Shown here piece by piece: positions 17,571-26,778 of a stretch of DNA of 44,736 nucleotides; within the stretch, counting starts at the first letter, position 1, and every line of letters begins with the position of its first letter. A program made the position numbers and the translations under genes. The notes under the pieces were generated by a model, which made no database searches, was not told where the DNA came from, and worked only from the letters and a program-made list of their open reading frames with translations. The DNA is taken from the NCBI GenBank assembly GCA_015066445.1, contig SVOK01000015.1, forward strand, positions 1-44,736. The letters run 5' to 3'. This stretch comes from Oscillospiraceae bacterium (GTDB lineage: Bacteria > Bacillota > Clostridia > Oscillospirales > Acutalibacteraceae).

Positions 17571-19604
17571 ATGAAATATAAAAAATTGCTAAAAACAGTT
17601 TTGGCAAGCCTCTTACTGATGACCGTGTTATCAATATCTGCATTTGCTAATACTGCTTATAAAACTATCACCGTAGATAAAAACGGAGATTATATAGAAA
17701 CGCAAAATGCCTATAATCCGGTTATGACTATTGAAAAAATTGATAATGAGATTTTAAGCAAGCCGGGGGATATGACAATAAGCGGTGAAAAATTGTATAT
17801 TGCTGATACAGGCAATAAACGAATAGTTATTTCTACTCTTGAGGGTAGCCTCATTTCGGTTATCAGTTCTGAGTTTTTAAAACAGCCCTGCGGTATATTT
17901 GTCGCAGAAAACGGTGAGATATTAGTTGCTGATATGGAAGCCGAGGCGGTGTTTGCCTTCACAGAGGACGGTGTACTTCAAAACAAATATGAAAAGCCAA
18001 CTTCTGTGCTTTACGGCGAAAAGGAAAGCTTTATTCCTTTAAAGGTGGCGTGCGACGGTAACGATAATCTTTATATTTCCTGCAAGGGTAATTCAAACGG
18101 TATTGTTCAGATTTCCCGCAGTACGGGCGAATTTTTGGGTTATTTCGGCGCAAATGAGGTTACCATCAGCCTTTGGGATAGGTTTTTGGATTCCATCTTT
18201 ACCGAGGAGCAAAAAAGTCAGCTTCAACAAACTATACCGGCATCAATAAGCAACCTTACAGTGGATAGCACAGGCATAGTTTATACAATGACCAATATCG
18301 AAACAGATCAGGTTATCCGCAAGCTTAATATGTCGGCTAATGATATGCTTAAAACTGATATTTCTTTCCCGAGTCCGAGTGACCTTACCATAGGAAGTAT
18401 TGGTAACATATACGCATCTACAAGCAACGGATATATACTTGAATTCAACAGCGAGGGTGATTTGCTCTTTATATTCGGCGGCTTTGATGACGGTAGTCAG
18501 CGCATTGGTCTTTTCAGCACTATTTCCGCAATAGCTGTTACAGAGAACGGAAGACTTTATGTTTTAGATGATACAACAGGTCAAATTCAGACCTTTGAGC
18601 CCACAGAATTCACAGAAAACGTTCATACTGCTTTGGCACTTTATCAGGACGGTAAATACATTGAAAGTAAAGAGCCTTGGGAAAAGGTTTTGCTTATGAA
18701 CAACCTGTTCGATTATGCTCATAAGGGTATTGCTGAGTCTTATTATATGGAAGAAAATTATGCCGAAGCGATGAAGCATTTTGAGCTTTCCAATGATAAG
18801 GAGGGTGTTTCAAAGGCATTTACCGAGCTTAGGAACGCAGTTATCAGAAAAAATATTTTCTGGATACTCGGTATAGCGGTAGTAGTTTTAGGCGGCGGTT
18901 ATGTTTTACTTATGCTCCGCAGAAAAACCAAGGTTTTGGCTCCTGCGGGTGAGGTTATCCGTAAAGTTAGCGATAAACCGCTTTTAAATCAGCTGTTCTT
19001 CCTTTTTAAAATTCCTAAAAACCCGATAGACGCTTACTACGGTATTAAACGTGAAAATAAAGTGTCTGTAAAATCGGCAACAATTCTTTACAGCATTTTT
19101 GTTGTGATTTATCTTGCTGATAAATATTTAAGGGGATATATATTCTCCACAATTACAGTGGGTCAGTATTCGGTAATTAAGGATGCTGCAGTAATTTTAG
19201 GTATATTAATACTTATAATTCTTGCTCATTACTTGATTTGCTCTATTACCGAGGGTGAGGCTTCGCTAAAGAATGTTTACTGCGCTATAGTTTATTCTTT
19301 AATGCCTTATATTATTTTAAGACCTGTAGTAATTATTCTTACACACATTCTTACTGACAGCGAAGTTTTCATAATAAACTTCCTTAATGTAATTATTTAT
19401 GTGTGTACAATAGCATTGCTCGTGGTTATGGTAAATGAGCTTAATAACTACAAAGCATCGGAAACTGTAAAGTGCATTTTCTGGACCCTGTTTGCTTTCT
19501 TTGTGGCTATTGTAGTTTTATTTATTCTCTATGTTATGACCAAGCAAACTGCTGAATTCGTAGTTCAGATCTGGAGTGAGGTGATATATCGTGTCCAAGG
19601 TTAA
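17571..19604 (+). CDS. Secreted-propeller/TPR/YIP1-family membrane protein
   Basis: The ATG at 17571 is preferred over the in-frame GTG at 17559, because AAGTGGTG lies upstream and the signal peptide (KKLLKTVLASLLLMTVLSIS) follows directly. The ~677-residue protein has an extracellular NHL-type beta-propeller (~40-355; PGDMTISGEKLYIADTGNKR is a typical blade). One or two TPR-like repeats follow (~360-420, ALYQDGKYIESKEPW), then a membrane helix (~440-460). A C-terminal multi-span YIP1-type domain contains KIPKNPIDAYYGIKRE and five or so hydrophobic helices. From memory, similar genes accompany giant solute-binding proteins and DUF5696 genes in other Firmicutes sugar loci. No activity is established; an accessory or sensor role in the importer is inference. 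It overlaps the next gene by 14 bases. Confidence 0.8.
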   Translation: MKYKKLLKTVLASLLLMTVLSISAFANTAYKTITVDKNGDYIETQNAYNPVMTIEKIDNEILSKPGDMTISGEKLYIADTGNKRIVISTLEGSLISVISSEFLKQPCGIFVAENGEILVADMEAEAVFAFTEDGVLQNKYEKPTSVLYGEKESFIPLKVACDGNDNLYISCKGNSNGIVQISRSTGEFLGYFGANEVTISLWDRFLDSIFTEEQKSQLQQTIPASISNLTVDSTGIVYTMTNIETDQVIRKLNMSANDMLKTDISFPSPSDLTIGSIGNIYASTSNGYILEFNSEGDLLFIFGGFDDGSQRIGLFSTISAIAVTENGRLYVLDDTTGQIQTFEPTEFTENVHTALALYQDGKYIESKEPWEKVLLMNNLFDYAHKGIAESYYMEENYAEAMKHFELSNDKEGVSKAFTELRNAVIRKNIFWILGIAVVVLGGGYVLLMLRRKTKVLAPAGEVIRKVSDKPLLNQLFFLFKIPKNPIDAYYGIKRENKVSVKSATILYSIFVVIYLADKYLRGYIFSTITVGQYSVIKDAAVILGILILIILAHYLICSITEGEASLKNVYCAIVYSLMPYIILRPVVIILTHILTDSEVFIINFLNVIIYVCTIALLVVMVNELNNYKASETVKCIFWTLFAFFVAIVVLFILYVMTKQTAEFVVQIWSEVIYRVQG

Positions 19605-21819
19605 AATTTTGGCTTTGTTGCTTGTGGCCTTACTCTTAACTTCCTGCTCATCAGCAGCTGTTAAAACAGATATTCCTATAGACGGCAATTTAAAAGCTAC
19701 GGTTGCCGCTCTAAGCACTGAACCGCAGGAAAAAACCGAGGACGGATATATACTTGCAGCCTCAAATGAAAACTTTTCCCTTTATTATGAAGAAAAGGGG
19801 CTTACAGTCAGAATTAAAAATAACCGCACAGGTGAGGTTATAAACAGCGCCGCTACTCCCGATGAAAATTCAAGCGCAACCTGGAAAAATTTTGTAAACT
19901 CAGGTATTGTTCTTGAATATTTCAGGGGAGAAGCCATCAATATAAATAAAACCAATATGTATTCGGGGAACCCCGCTACCAAGGTTTATCTTATTAAAAA
20001 CGGTTTCGGTGCTGAAATTAATTTCAAATCCATTGGTATTTCGCTTAATGTTTATGTAACTCTTAATGAGGACGGTATCAGAGTTCAGGTTCCAAGCAGC
20101 TCCATTAAAGAAACTAATGAGCAATTCCGATTAGCGGCGGTTTATGTATTGCCGTTTCTTGGATATACCTACCTTGATGAGGTAGAGGGATATATGCTTA
20201 TTCCTGACGGTTGCGGAGCAGTTATTGAGCTTAAAAACAATAACAAAAAATTCTCTCAGCCTTATAAGGCTAAGGTTTATGGCGGAAACTACAGCGTTGA
20301 AACAAACAGCTATGTTGTTCAGAAGTTTGATGAAGAAATAGCAACCGCAAGTGATACAGCAGGTGTTTTCGCTCCCGTGTTTGGTATGGTGCATACCTCA
20401 AGCAATAATGCGCTTCTCGGCATTATAGAAAGCGGTAAATATAATTCCGAAATTTATGCTTATCCTAACGGAGTTATAATGGATTATAACTGGATAACCG
20501 CAAGATATGTTTACCGTGAGGTTTATCAGTATCTTACAGGTCAGTCTACAAGTATAAACAGCTCGCAAAAAGAAAGAGAAACCTTTGATATAAGCGTGGT
20601 TTACCGCTTTTTGGGCGGTGAAGATGCCGATTATGTTGGTCTTGCTAAGAGCTATCGTAAATATCTTACCGATAACGGTGTGCTCAGCAAAAAGACCGAT
20701 TTTGAGTATAGTATGAGGCTTGATTTTTTTGCAGGGGACAGAGAAAAGGCTCTTCTTGGCAAAAAATTCGTTCCGATGACAACGGTTGATAATATTGACG
20801 AAATTATAGGTGAGCTTACTAAAAAGGGTGTTTCAAAGCTTTCTGTAGCTCTTAAGGGTTGGCAAAAGGGCGGCATTTACGGCGGAATGACAGGTAAAAC
20901 CTCTTTTGAGGGCGCTGTGGGAAGCCTTAAGGATTACCAAAGCTTAGCCGATAAGTATTCAAATAATGCTGAATTTATGCTCTACGGTGACTTCCTCAAT
21001 ACCTATAAAAAGTCGGGCACAAAGGATTATATTTATCAGTATAACGGCAAGGTGTTCTCTGATGAAACATTCTTAGAGCTTCACACGAATATATACCGCT
21101 TTAAAGCCGATGTAGTTAAAGCTCATATAAATTCTCTAAATAAAGCTTTGGAGAAAGAAAAAAATATCGGCATTGCTTTTGACGGTGTAACTAATGAGGT
21201 TTATTCTTATAGCGCAGGGGAGAAGATGAATATGTTCTCCCGTCAGTATGCGGCAGATATTCACAGCAAAGCTTTAGCAGAAGCAGGAAAAAGCCGTTCG
21301 ACTGCCTATTTCACTCCTAACGATTATCTGTGGGATTATACTGAAAAATATTATGATTACCGTATTTACGGTTCGGATTATAAATTTGTTACTGGTGAAG
21401 TTCCGTTCTTTGCAATCGTTTTAAACGGTAGCTTACCGCTTTACAGCGAATATGTAAATTTCAAGGCTGATACCACCGAGTATAAGCTAAAGCTTATTGA
21501 AAGCGGAATTTATCCTTCGTTCCTGTTGTCTTATGAGTCTCCATCAGAGCTCATTTATACCGATTCTGCGGCTTTATTTTCCTGTCAGTACAGTGAATAC
21601 CGTGAAATGATATCTGAATACGATAAGGCTTTCACTGAGCTTACTAAGCTTACAAAGGGCAGCCTGATTTCGGACCACAGCACAGACGATGGCGTTAGTG
21701 TTACAACCTATGAAAACGGTACTAAGGTTGTGGTTAACTATAATAGAGATGATGTTGAGTATAACGGAAAAAATGTTGAGGGTCAGTCGTATATCATTCT
21801 TAGCGGGGAGGCGGAGTAA
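19591..21819 (+). CDS. DUF5696-family lipoprotein, function unknown, possibly a TIM-barrel carbohydrate-active protein
   Basis: The GTG start at 19591 has GAGGTGAT upstream. A signal with lipobox LLLTSC (Cys19) makes this a 742-residue membrane-anchored extracellular protein. An N-terminal beta-rich half (~45-330: NFSLYYEEKGLTVRIKNNRT, YMLIPDGCGAVIELKN) precedes a half with TIM-barrel-like alternation (~365-700: KKGVSKLSVALKGWQKGG, NIGIAFDGVTNEVYSY, ESGIYPSFLLSYES). This matches DUF5696 proteins as I remember them, which occur beside sugar importers. Asp and Glu residues at strand ends (for example in AFDGVTNE) would suit a glycosidase, but no known family signature was recognised. It is translationally coupled to the YIP1-type gene before it and the permease gene after it. 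Confidence 0.8.
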   Translation: MSKVKILALLLVALLLTSCSSAAVKTDIPIDGNLKATVAALSTEPQEKTEDGYILAASNENFSLYYEEKGLTVRIKNNRTGEVINSAATPDENSSATWKNFVNSGIVLEYFRGEAININKTNMYSGNPATKVYLIKNGFGAEINFKSIGISLNVYVTLNEDGIRVQVPSSSIKETNEQFRLAAVYVLPFLGYTYLDEVEGYMLIPDGCGAVIELKNNNKKFSQPYKAKVYGGNYSVETNSYVVQKFDEEIATASDTAGVFAPVFGMVHTSSNNALLGIIESGKYNSEIYAYPNGVIMDYNWITARYVYREVYQYLTGQSTSINSSQKERETFDISVVYRFLGGEDADYVGLAKSYRKYLTDNGVLSKKTDFEYSMRLDFFAGDREKALLGKKFVPMTTVDNIDEIIGELTKKGVSKLSVALKGWQKGGIYGGMTGKTSFEGAVGSLKDYQSLADKYSNNAEFMLYGDFLNTYKKSGTKDYIYQYNGKVFSDETFLELHTNIYRFKADVVKAHINSLNKALEKEKNIGIAFDGVTNEVYSYSAGEKMNMFSRQYAADIHSKALAEAGKSRSTAYFTPNDYLWDYTEKYYDYRIYGSDYKFVTGEVPFFAIVLNGSLPLYSEYVNFKADTTEYKLKLIESGIYPSFLLSYESPSELIYTDSAALFSCQYSEYREMISEYDKAFTELTKLTKGSLISDHSTDDGVSVTTYENGTKVVVNYNRDDVEYNGKNVEGQSYIILSGEAE

Positions 21820-21821
21820 TT

Positions 21822-22799
21822 ATGAACAACAAAGTGAAACGCAAGAATTTAAAAACCCGCCTTTTCGGTCGAGAAGCTAATTGGTATGCTTACATATTCT
21901 TACTTCCCTGGATAGTAGGAATCGCACTTTTGGTTATCCGTCCGTTAGTTCTCGCAATTTATTATTCCTTCTGTGAGGTTGGAATCACAGGTAGAGGAAT
22001 AAGCAGCGAATGGATAGGCTGGAAAAACTTTCAGGATATATGGGTAAGGGACATAAACTTCATCGACCAAGAGCTTTCGTTCCTTATAAAGGTTATACTT
22101 CAGGTTCCCATAATTGTTATTTTTGCTCTGCTTGCGGCGTTAATGCTTAACACTAATTTAAAGGGTAAGGGAATATTCAGAACAATATTCTTTTTGCCGG
22201 TAATAGTAGTAAGCGGCCCGATTATTAACGAGCTTCAGGGTCAGGGTGCTACGGCGGTTTCAACCTCTGACCAGATGATAGTTAATCAGGTTATTTCCTC
22301 TTTTCTTCCTGAATGGTTGGTTGAGCCTATATCAGGGCTTTTTGCTCAGCTGATACTTATTCTTTGGTACTCAGGTATTCAAATAATAATGTTTTTGGCA
22401 ATACTGCAAAAAATTGACCTTAATATGATAGAGGCCGCAAAAATAGATGGCGCTACAGGCTGGGAAATTTTCTGGAAGATAACCCTGCCGGCTATCCGTT
22501 CAATTATTCTTCTCAACGCAGTTTATACCTTGGTTTATCTGGCAAATTCAAGCAGTAACGGCGTTATAGATCTTATATCCAGAGCAATGATTAAAACCAG
22601 AGGCTACGGCTATGCCTCATCAATGGCGTGGATGCATTCGATTGTGGTGCTTGTTTTACTTGGCCTTATCTTTTTGCTTTTAAAGAACAAGCCTGATCAG
22701 TTCTTAAAGAACCAAAAGCGTAAGGCAAAGGAGCAAAGACGCCGTGAACGGGAAAAGAGGAGGTGGCTTGCTGATGCAGAAAAACGTGCTGATGCGTAA
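21822..22799 (+). CDS. Carbohydrate ABC transporter permease (MalF/UgpA type), second pair
   Basis: The 325-residue protein starts two bases after the DUF5696 stop, with a GGGGAGGCGGAG site upstream. Membrane helices begin at YAYIFLLPWIVGIALLVIRP, and the coupling loop is EAAKIDGATGWEIFWKITLP. A charged C-terminal tail (KRKAKEQRRREREKRR) extends into the cytoplasm, and its coding region overlaps the next permease gene. It belongs to a second importer pair distinct in sequence from the first; the two pairs may recognise different chain lengths. Confidence 0.92.
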   Translation: MNNKVKRKNLKTRLFGREANWYAYIFLLPWIVGIALLVIRPLVLAIYYSFCEVGITGRGISSEWIGWKNFQDIWVRDINFIDQELSFLIKVILQVPIIVIFALLAALMLNTNLKGKGIFRTIFFLPVIVVSGPIINELQGQGATAVSTSDQMIVNQVISSFLPEWLVEPISGLFAQLILILWYSGIQIIMFLAILQKIDLNMIEAAKIDGATGWEIFWKITLPAIRSIILLNAVYTLVYLANSSSNGVIDLISRAMIKTRGYGYASSMAWMHSIVVLVLLGLIFLLLKNKPDQFLKNQKRKAKEQRRREREKRRWLADAEKRADA

Positions 22800-23751
22800 C
22801 AGTGATGAATCGGTATTAAAATACCGAAAATCAAAAATCAAACGCTTCCTTTTTGGCTCGTATGAGAACAGCGGTTTTTTGGTAAAGCTGGCACTATATT
22901 TCGTTTTGATTGTTATCAGCTATATTTACCTCTTTCCGCTGATAACAATGCTTGTCACAAGCTTTATGTCAGTTGATGATCTTGTAAATGATTCTGTTCA
23001 CTGGATTCCCACAAAGCTTGTACTTGATAATTTTAAGCAGGCTTTTGAGGTTATGGATTTTGGCAATACTATCTCGGATACATTGCAGTTGTCCGTACTG
23101 CCGTCCCTTTGTCAGGTTGTGATATGCTGCTTTACTGGATACGCCTTTTCCCGTTACCGCTTTAAGGGTAAGGCAATTTGCTGGGGGTTACTAATTCTCA
23201 CATTTGTATTGCCCTCGCAGGCTACTATGATTCCAACATATCTGATTTTTAATGAAATGGATATTATAGGAACAGTCTGGGCGTTTGTTTTGCCTGCGGT
23301 TTTAGGTCAGGGTTTTAAAAGCACAATTATAACGCTGGTATTTTATTTGTTCTTTAGTCAGATTTCTACCTCGCAGATAGAGGCAGCCTCTCTTGACGGA
23401 TGCGGACATTTTAAGGTGTTTTTCTATATTGCACTTCCATGTGTCGGAGCGGCATTTATTATAGGCTTCCTGTTTTCACTTGTCTGGTATTGGAACGAGA
23501 CCTATCTTACTAATATGTATATATCCAACTCAAATATAGGTCACGACCATTCAATGACAACGCTTCTTGTAAAGCTGACTCAGTTTGAAGCGGCGTATAA
23601 GCTGCTTAATGAGGGTGAGGGTGATAACACACTTAACGAGGCTATAAGAATGGCGGGTACAGTAATTTGCATAACTCCTCTGCTTACAGTTTATTTCATT
23701 TTACAGAAATACTTTGTACAGAGTGTTGATATGGTAGGCTTAAAGGATTAA
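22774..23751 (+). CDS. Carbohydrate ABC transporter permease (MalG/UgpE type), second pair
   Basis: The start is placed at ATG 22774 (MQKNVLMRNSDES), with GAGGAGG at 22757-22763. A TTG at 22768 is possible but too close to that site. The gene overlaps the previous one by 26 bases. The ~325-residue protein has helices starting at VKLALYFVLIVISYIYLFPL, and its coupling loop reads EAASLDGCGHFKVFFYIALP. With the preceding permease it forms the second membrane channel. An 85-base gap follows before the next gene, the largest gap in the operon so far. Confidence 0.9.
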   Translation: MQKNVLMRNSDESVLKYRKSKIKRFLFGSYENSGFLVKLALYFVLIVISYIYLFPLITMLVTSFMSVDDLVNDSVHWIPTKLVLDNFKQAFEVMDFGNTISDTLQLSVLPSLCQVVICCFTGYAFSRYRFKGKAICWGLLILTFVLPSQATMIPTYLIFNEMDIIGTVWAFVLPAVLGQGFKSTIITLVFYLFFSQISTSQIEAASLDGCGHFKVFFYIALPCVGAAFIIGFLFSLVWYWNETYLTNMYISNSNIGHDHSMTTLLVKLTQFEAAYKLLNEGEGDNTLNEAIRMAGTVICITPLLTVYFILQKYFVQSVDMVGLKD

Positions 23752-23836
23752 CGAATATTTTAACAAGTATGAGTGAAAAATCCGCTTTTTTAAAACAGAA
23801 CTTGGATTATTCGCTTTACTTTAAGGAGGAAACATT

Positions 23837-25189
23837 ATGAAAATTGTAAAAAAATTGGTTTGCCTTTTGTTATCGGCTTGTATGCTCTTAGCAGTTGCAG
23901 GTTGTGGCGAAAAAGAGGACGGGGATTCAAACAAAATCTCCAAAGAGGGTAGAGATATTACTCTTCGCTTTGCTGCCTGGTTTGACCGTGATTTACAGCA
24001 GCATCTTGCAAATGATTTTATGGAAGCTCACCCTACAGTTTATGTAGAGCTTGTTGAAATTGATCAGAATTCCTGGAGCTCAGGTCTTCAGAACTTGGCA
24101 TCAACAGGTGACCTTCCGGATGCTTTCTGTACATTTGATTTAGCAACAGCAACAGCAAACGGTTGGACTCTTGATATTACAGAATATTACGATGCTGACC
24201 CTACCACTCAGAAGATTTCTGAGGGTCTTAAGGTAGCAGGTGTTTATAATGGCAAGCGTTATGGACTTGTTACAGAGCAGTATCCTAATGTTGTTTTAAT
24301 CAATAAGACATTATTTGAAGAAAACAATATAGCTCTTCCCGGTTATGACTGGACAATTGACCAGATGTTTGATTTGGCCACCAAGCTTACCAAAGCTAAT
24401 GAGCATCAGTATGGCTTAGGCGATAATGTTCTTTCATATTTGCGTGATGTTTATGATGCCGCATATTCAACTGACAGATGGCAGTATGGATATAATCCCG
24501 AGACAGGTACATTCAATACTGAATATTTGGCAAAGGGTTATTCAAAGGGCCTTGAGCTTCTTGGTAATCAGATAGCAGGTAACCCCACAGCAGACCAGCT
24601 TAAAGAGTGGTTTGGTGACCCCGATATCTGGCTTCCGAAAACCGGTAAGCAGGCTATGCAGCTTGATTGGTACTGGACAATTCAGACCGTTAAATCTGAT
24701 GAATATGTAAACTTAGGTCAGGAATGGCTTGTTTATCCCTTCCCAGTAGGTTCTTCAGGACGTGTGCAAACAGTAGTTAACGTTGGTTGCGTTGCAGATA
24801 CAACCGAAGAGCCTGAGCTTGCTTATGAGCTTTTGAAGTTTATGACCTTTGGCGAAGATGGCTGGAAATCACGTTATGAGTGGTATAAAAAGAATACTCT
24901 TCCCGCATCAGTTCCGATTGTGAGCGATGATGAAATTCTTGATTTGGTTAAGGAGCTTACCCCTGGGGAAGATTATGCCGCAGTTTATGATTCTATCAGC
25001 CGCAGTGTTGCTGATATTAAGAAATGGGTTCCCGGTCTTACAGAATATGAATCCTGGATGAACTCACAGAAGCTTTGGACACAGCTTCGCAATTCTTCAT
25101 TAAAGGTTGAGGACGTTTCGGGACAAATGGAACAGAAGCTTAATCTTTATTACTCAGAGTGTATGAACAAAATTAAAGCCCGCGGATAA
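23837..25189 (+). CDS. Solute-binding lipoprotein of the second sugar ABC importer
   Basis: The 450-residue protein has a lipoprotein signal with lipobox LAVAGC (Cys23) and a conventional family 1 solute-binding fold: ITLRFAAWFDRDLQQHLAND at the start, LYYSECMNKI at the end, and aromatic residues such as WYWTIQTV that could stack on sugar. It would feed the permease pair just upstream. AAGGAGG precedes the ATG. The 85-base gap before it has no clear promoter or hairpin, so it is probably part of the same transcript. The substrate is inferred from neighbours to be arabino-oligosaccharides. Confidence 0.9.
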   Translation: MKIVKKLVCLLLSACMLLAVAGCGEKEDGDSNKISKEGRDITLRFAAWFDRDLQQHLANDFMEAHPTVYVELVEIDQNSWSSGLQNLASTGDLPDAFCTFDLATATANGWTLDITEYYDADPTTQKISEGLKVAGVYNGKRYGLVTEQYPNVVLINKTLFEENNIALPGYDWTIDQMFDLATKLTKANEHQYGLGDNVLSYLRDVYDAAYSTDRWQYGYNPETGTFNTEYLAKGYSKGLELLGNQIAGNPTADQLKEWFGDPDIWLPKTGKQAMQLDWYWTIQTVKSDEYVNLGQEWLVYPFPVGSSGRVQTVVNVGCVADTTEEPELAYELLKFMTFGEDGWKSRYEWYKKNTLPASVPIVSDDEILDLVKELTPGEDYAAVYDSISRSVADIKKWVPGLTEYESWMNSQKLWTQLRNSSLKVEDVSGQMEQKLNLYYSECMNKIKARG

Positions 25190-25215
25190 TAAACCTTCCT
25201 TTTGGAGGATAAATT

Positions 25216-26763
25216 ATGAAAATACTGATTAGAGTTTTATCCGTCTTAATGTGTCTTGTGCTTACAGCCGGAATTTTCACCGGCTGTAGCAAGGAGAAGC
25301 ACAAGAAAATTGACGGACTTTTAGAGGATTACGATTACTATGTAATCCGCAATAAAGCAAGCGGTTTGGTGCTTGCTGCCGATGATTTCGGTATGGCAGA
25401 GGGTGCTAAGGTTAAAATGCGTAAATATGACGCAAAAGAGCAGGACCTTAGTATGATCTGGCGTGTGGTAGCTGTGGATGCTTCTTCTTACAGATTACAG
25501 AATATGGCTACCGAGGACAGATATTTATCTGTTAAACGTGATTCCAAGAAAAACGGCGCTATTATGTGCCTTAACACTTTAGGTGAGAGTGACGGTCAGA
25601 TTTTCGAGCTTGAAGCCGATGAAAAGTCAAAAGACGATAAGAGCTACCGCGTGTTCTCAAGACTTACCGATTTTTGTCTTGAGCCGCAGGACGGTATCTC
25701 AGATGAAGAGACCGACGCTATTCAGAACTATTTGCCTTACGGTAAGGATGTTGATTATCAGGTTTGGGAGTTTGAGCGTGTTGGCGACGGTAATATAGAT
25801 TTACCGCAGATGATAAGCGTTTCAGGCGACACACAGCATTGGTCCTGTCCTGAGATATATAATTACGATGGTACTTACTATGGCTTTATAATGTCAGCAG
25901 GTATAGCTATTAAAACCTCTAAGGATCTTAGAGAGTGGACTAAATCAGGAACCGTATTCCCAACAACCAGTTCATTGGCTTATGAATGGATGTCAAATCC
26001 TGTAACAGGTGTTGAGGGCGGCTCTATATGGGCACCCGGTATTTACAAAATAGGCGATACATATTGTGTATACTACTGTATTTCTACCTCGGGTAGCCAG
26101 AATTCACTTATAGGTCTTGCTACAAACACCACCCTTGACCCTAAGGATAAGGATTATAAGTGGGTGGATAAGGGCTGTGTGCTTCATTCTTACACAGGCG
26201 AGGATTATAACGCTATTGACCCGAATGTTATTATTGACGATGACGGTCAACCTTGGCTTGTATACGGCTCTTATTGGAGCGGTATCAAGATGCGTAAGAT
26301 AAATAAGGAAACTCTTATGCTTGATGAAGAGGAAACAACAAGGTATGACTTAGCTGCTGCTCAGACCCGTAACGGTCCGGAAGCTGGCTATATGATAAAG
26401 CACGGCGATTATTACTATCTGTTTGTTGCCTGCGGTTCTTTCTCAACAGGTTATTGGAACGGTGTGGGTCGTAGTAAAAGTGTTACAGGACCTTTCCTCG
26501 ATGCCGACGGCAACGATATGATGCGTCAGGGAGCTACTGCGGTTAACTCTTACAGAGACGGCTTCACAAAGTGCGGTCACAGTTCTGTAATGACCGATAC
26601 CGATGGCTCTCAGTATCATGTTACCGAGTACTTTAAAACCTATGACGACGGAAGCTCATCACCCAGCCTTTTGAGCATAAGTCAGCTTTATTGGACCGAG
26701 GACGGCTGGCCCGTAACGGCTACAACTCCCGGTGTTCTTGATAAGCTTTCCAAAAAGAAATAA
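25216..26763 (+). CDS. Lipoprotein with ricin-type lectin domain and GH43 arabinanase-like domain lacking the usual catalytic base
   Basis: The signal with lipobox IFTGC (Cys24) anchors the 515-residue protein outside the cell. Residues ~40-195 form a ricin-type beta-trefoil (YYVIRNKASGLVLAADD, repeated QDLSMIWRVV and DYQVWEFERV). Residues ~205-510 match GH43 endo-1,5-arabinanases: GIAIKTSKDLREW, NAIDPNVIIDDDGQPWLVYG (Asp335), SYWSGIKM, VGRSKSVTGPFLDADG. In the first blade, where the family has HDP with the base Asp, this has WSCPEI, placing Cys211 at that site. WAPDI is WAPGI, and the acid Glu motif EAP is altered to GPEAG (Glu389). It may be a poor enzyme, an altered enzyme or an arabinan-binding lipoprotein. 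It follows the binding-protein gene by 26 bases. Confidence 0.82.
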   Translation: MKILIRVLSVLMCLVLTAGIFTGCSKEKHKKIDGLLEDYDYYVIRNKASGLVLAADDFGMAEGAKVKMRKYDAKEQDLSMIWRVVAVDASSYRLQNMATEDRYLSVKRDSKKNGAIMCLNTLGESDGQIFELEADEKSKDDKSYRVFSRLTDFCLEPQDGISDEETDAIQNYLPYGKDVDYQVWEFERVGDGNIDLPQMISVSGDTQHWSCPEIYNYDGTYYGFIMSAGIAIKTSKDLREWTKSGTVFPTTSSLAYEWMSNPVTGVEGGSIWAPGIYKIGDTYCVYYCISTSGSQNSLIGLATNTTLDPKDKDYKWVDKGCVLHSYTGEDYNAIDPNVIIDDDGQPWLVYGSYWSGIKMRKINKETLMLDEEETTRYDLAAAQTRNGPEAGYMIKHGDYYYLFVACGSFSTGYWNGVGRSKSVTGPFLDADGNDMMRQGATAVNSYRDGFTKCGHSSVMTDTDGSQYHVTEYFKTYDDGSSSPSLLSISQLYWTEDGWPVTATTPGVLDKLSKKK

Positions 26764-26778
26764 GAAAGGAGTAAATGT

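Noticed and set aside
23760-23836. Third copy of the araC-type operator before the second binding-protein gene
   Set aside because: Only AATC..CTTTTT is shared and no -10/-35 pair stands out; the similarity is within what AT-rich DNA gives by chance.
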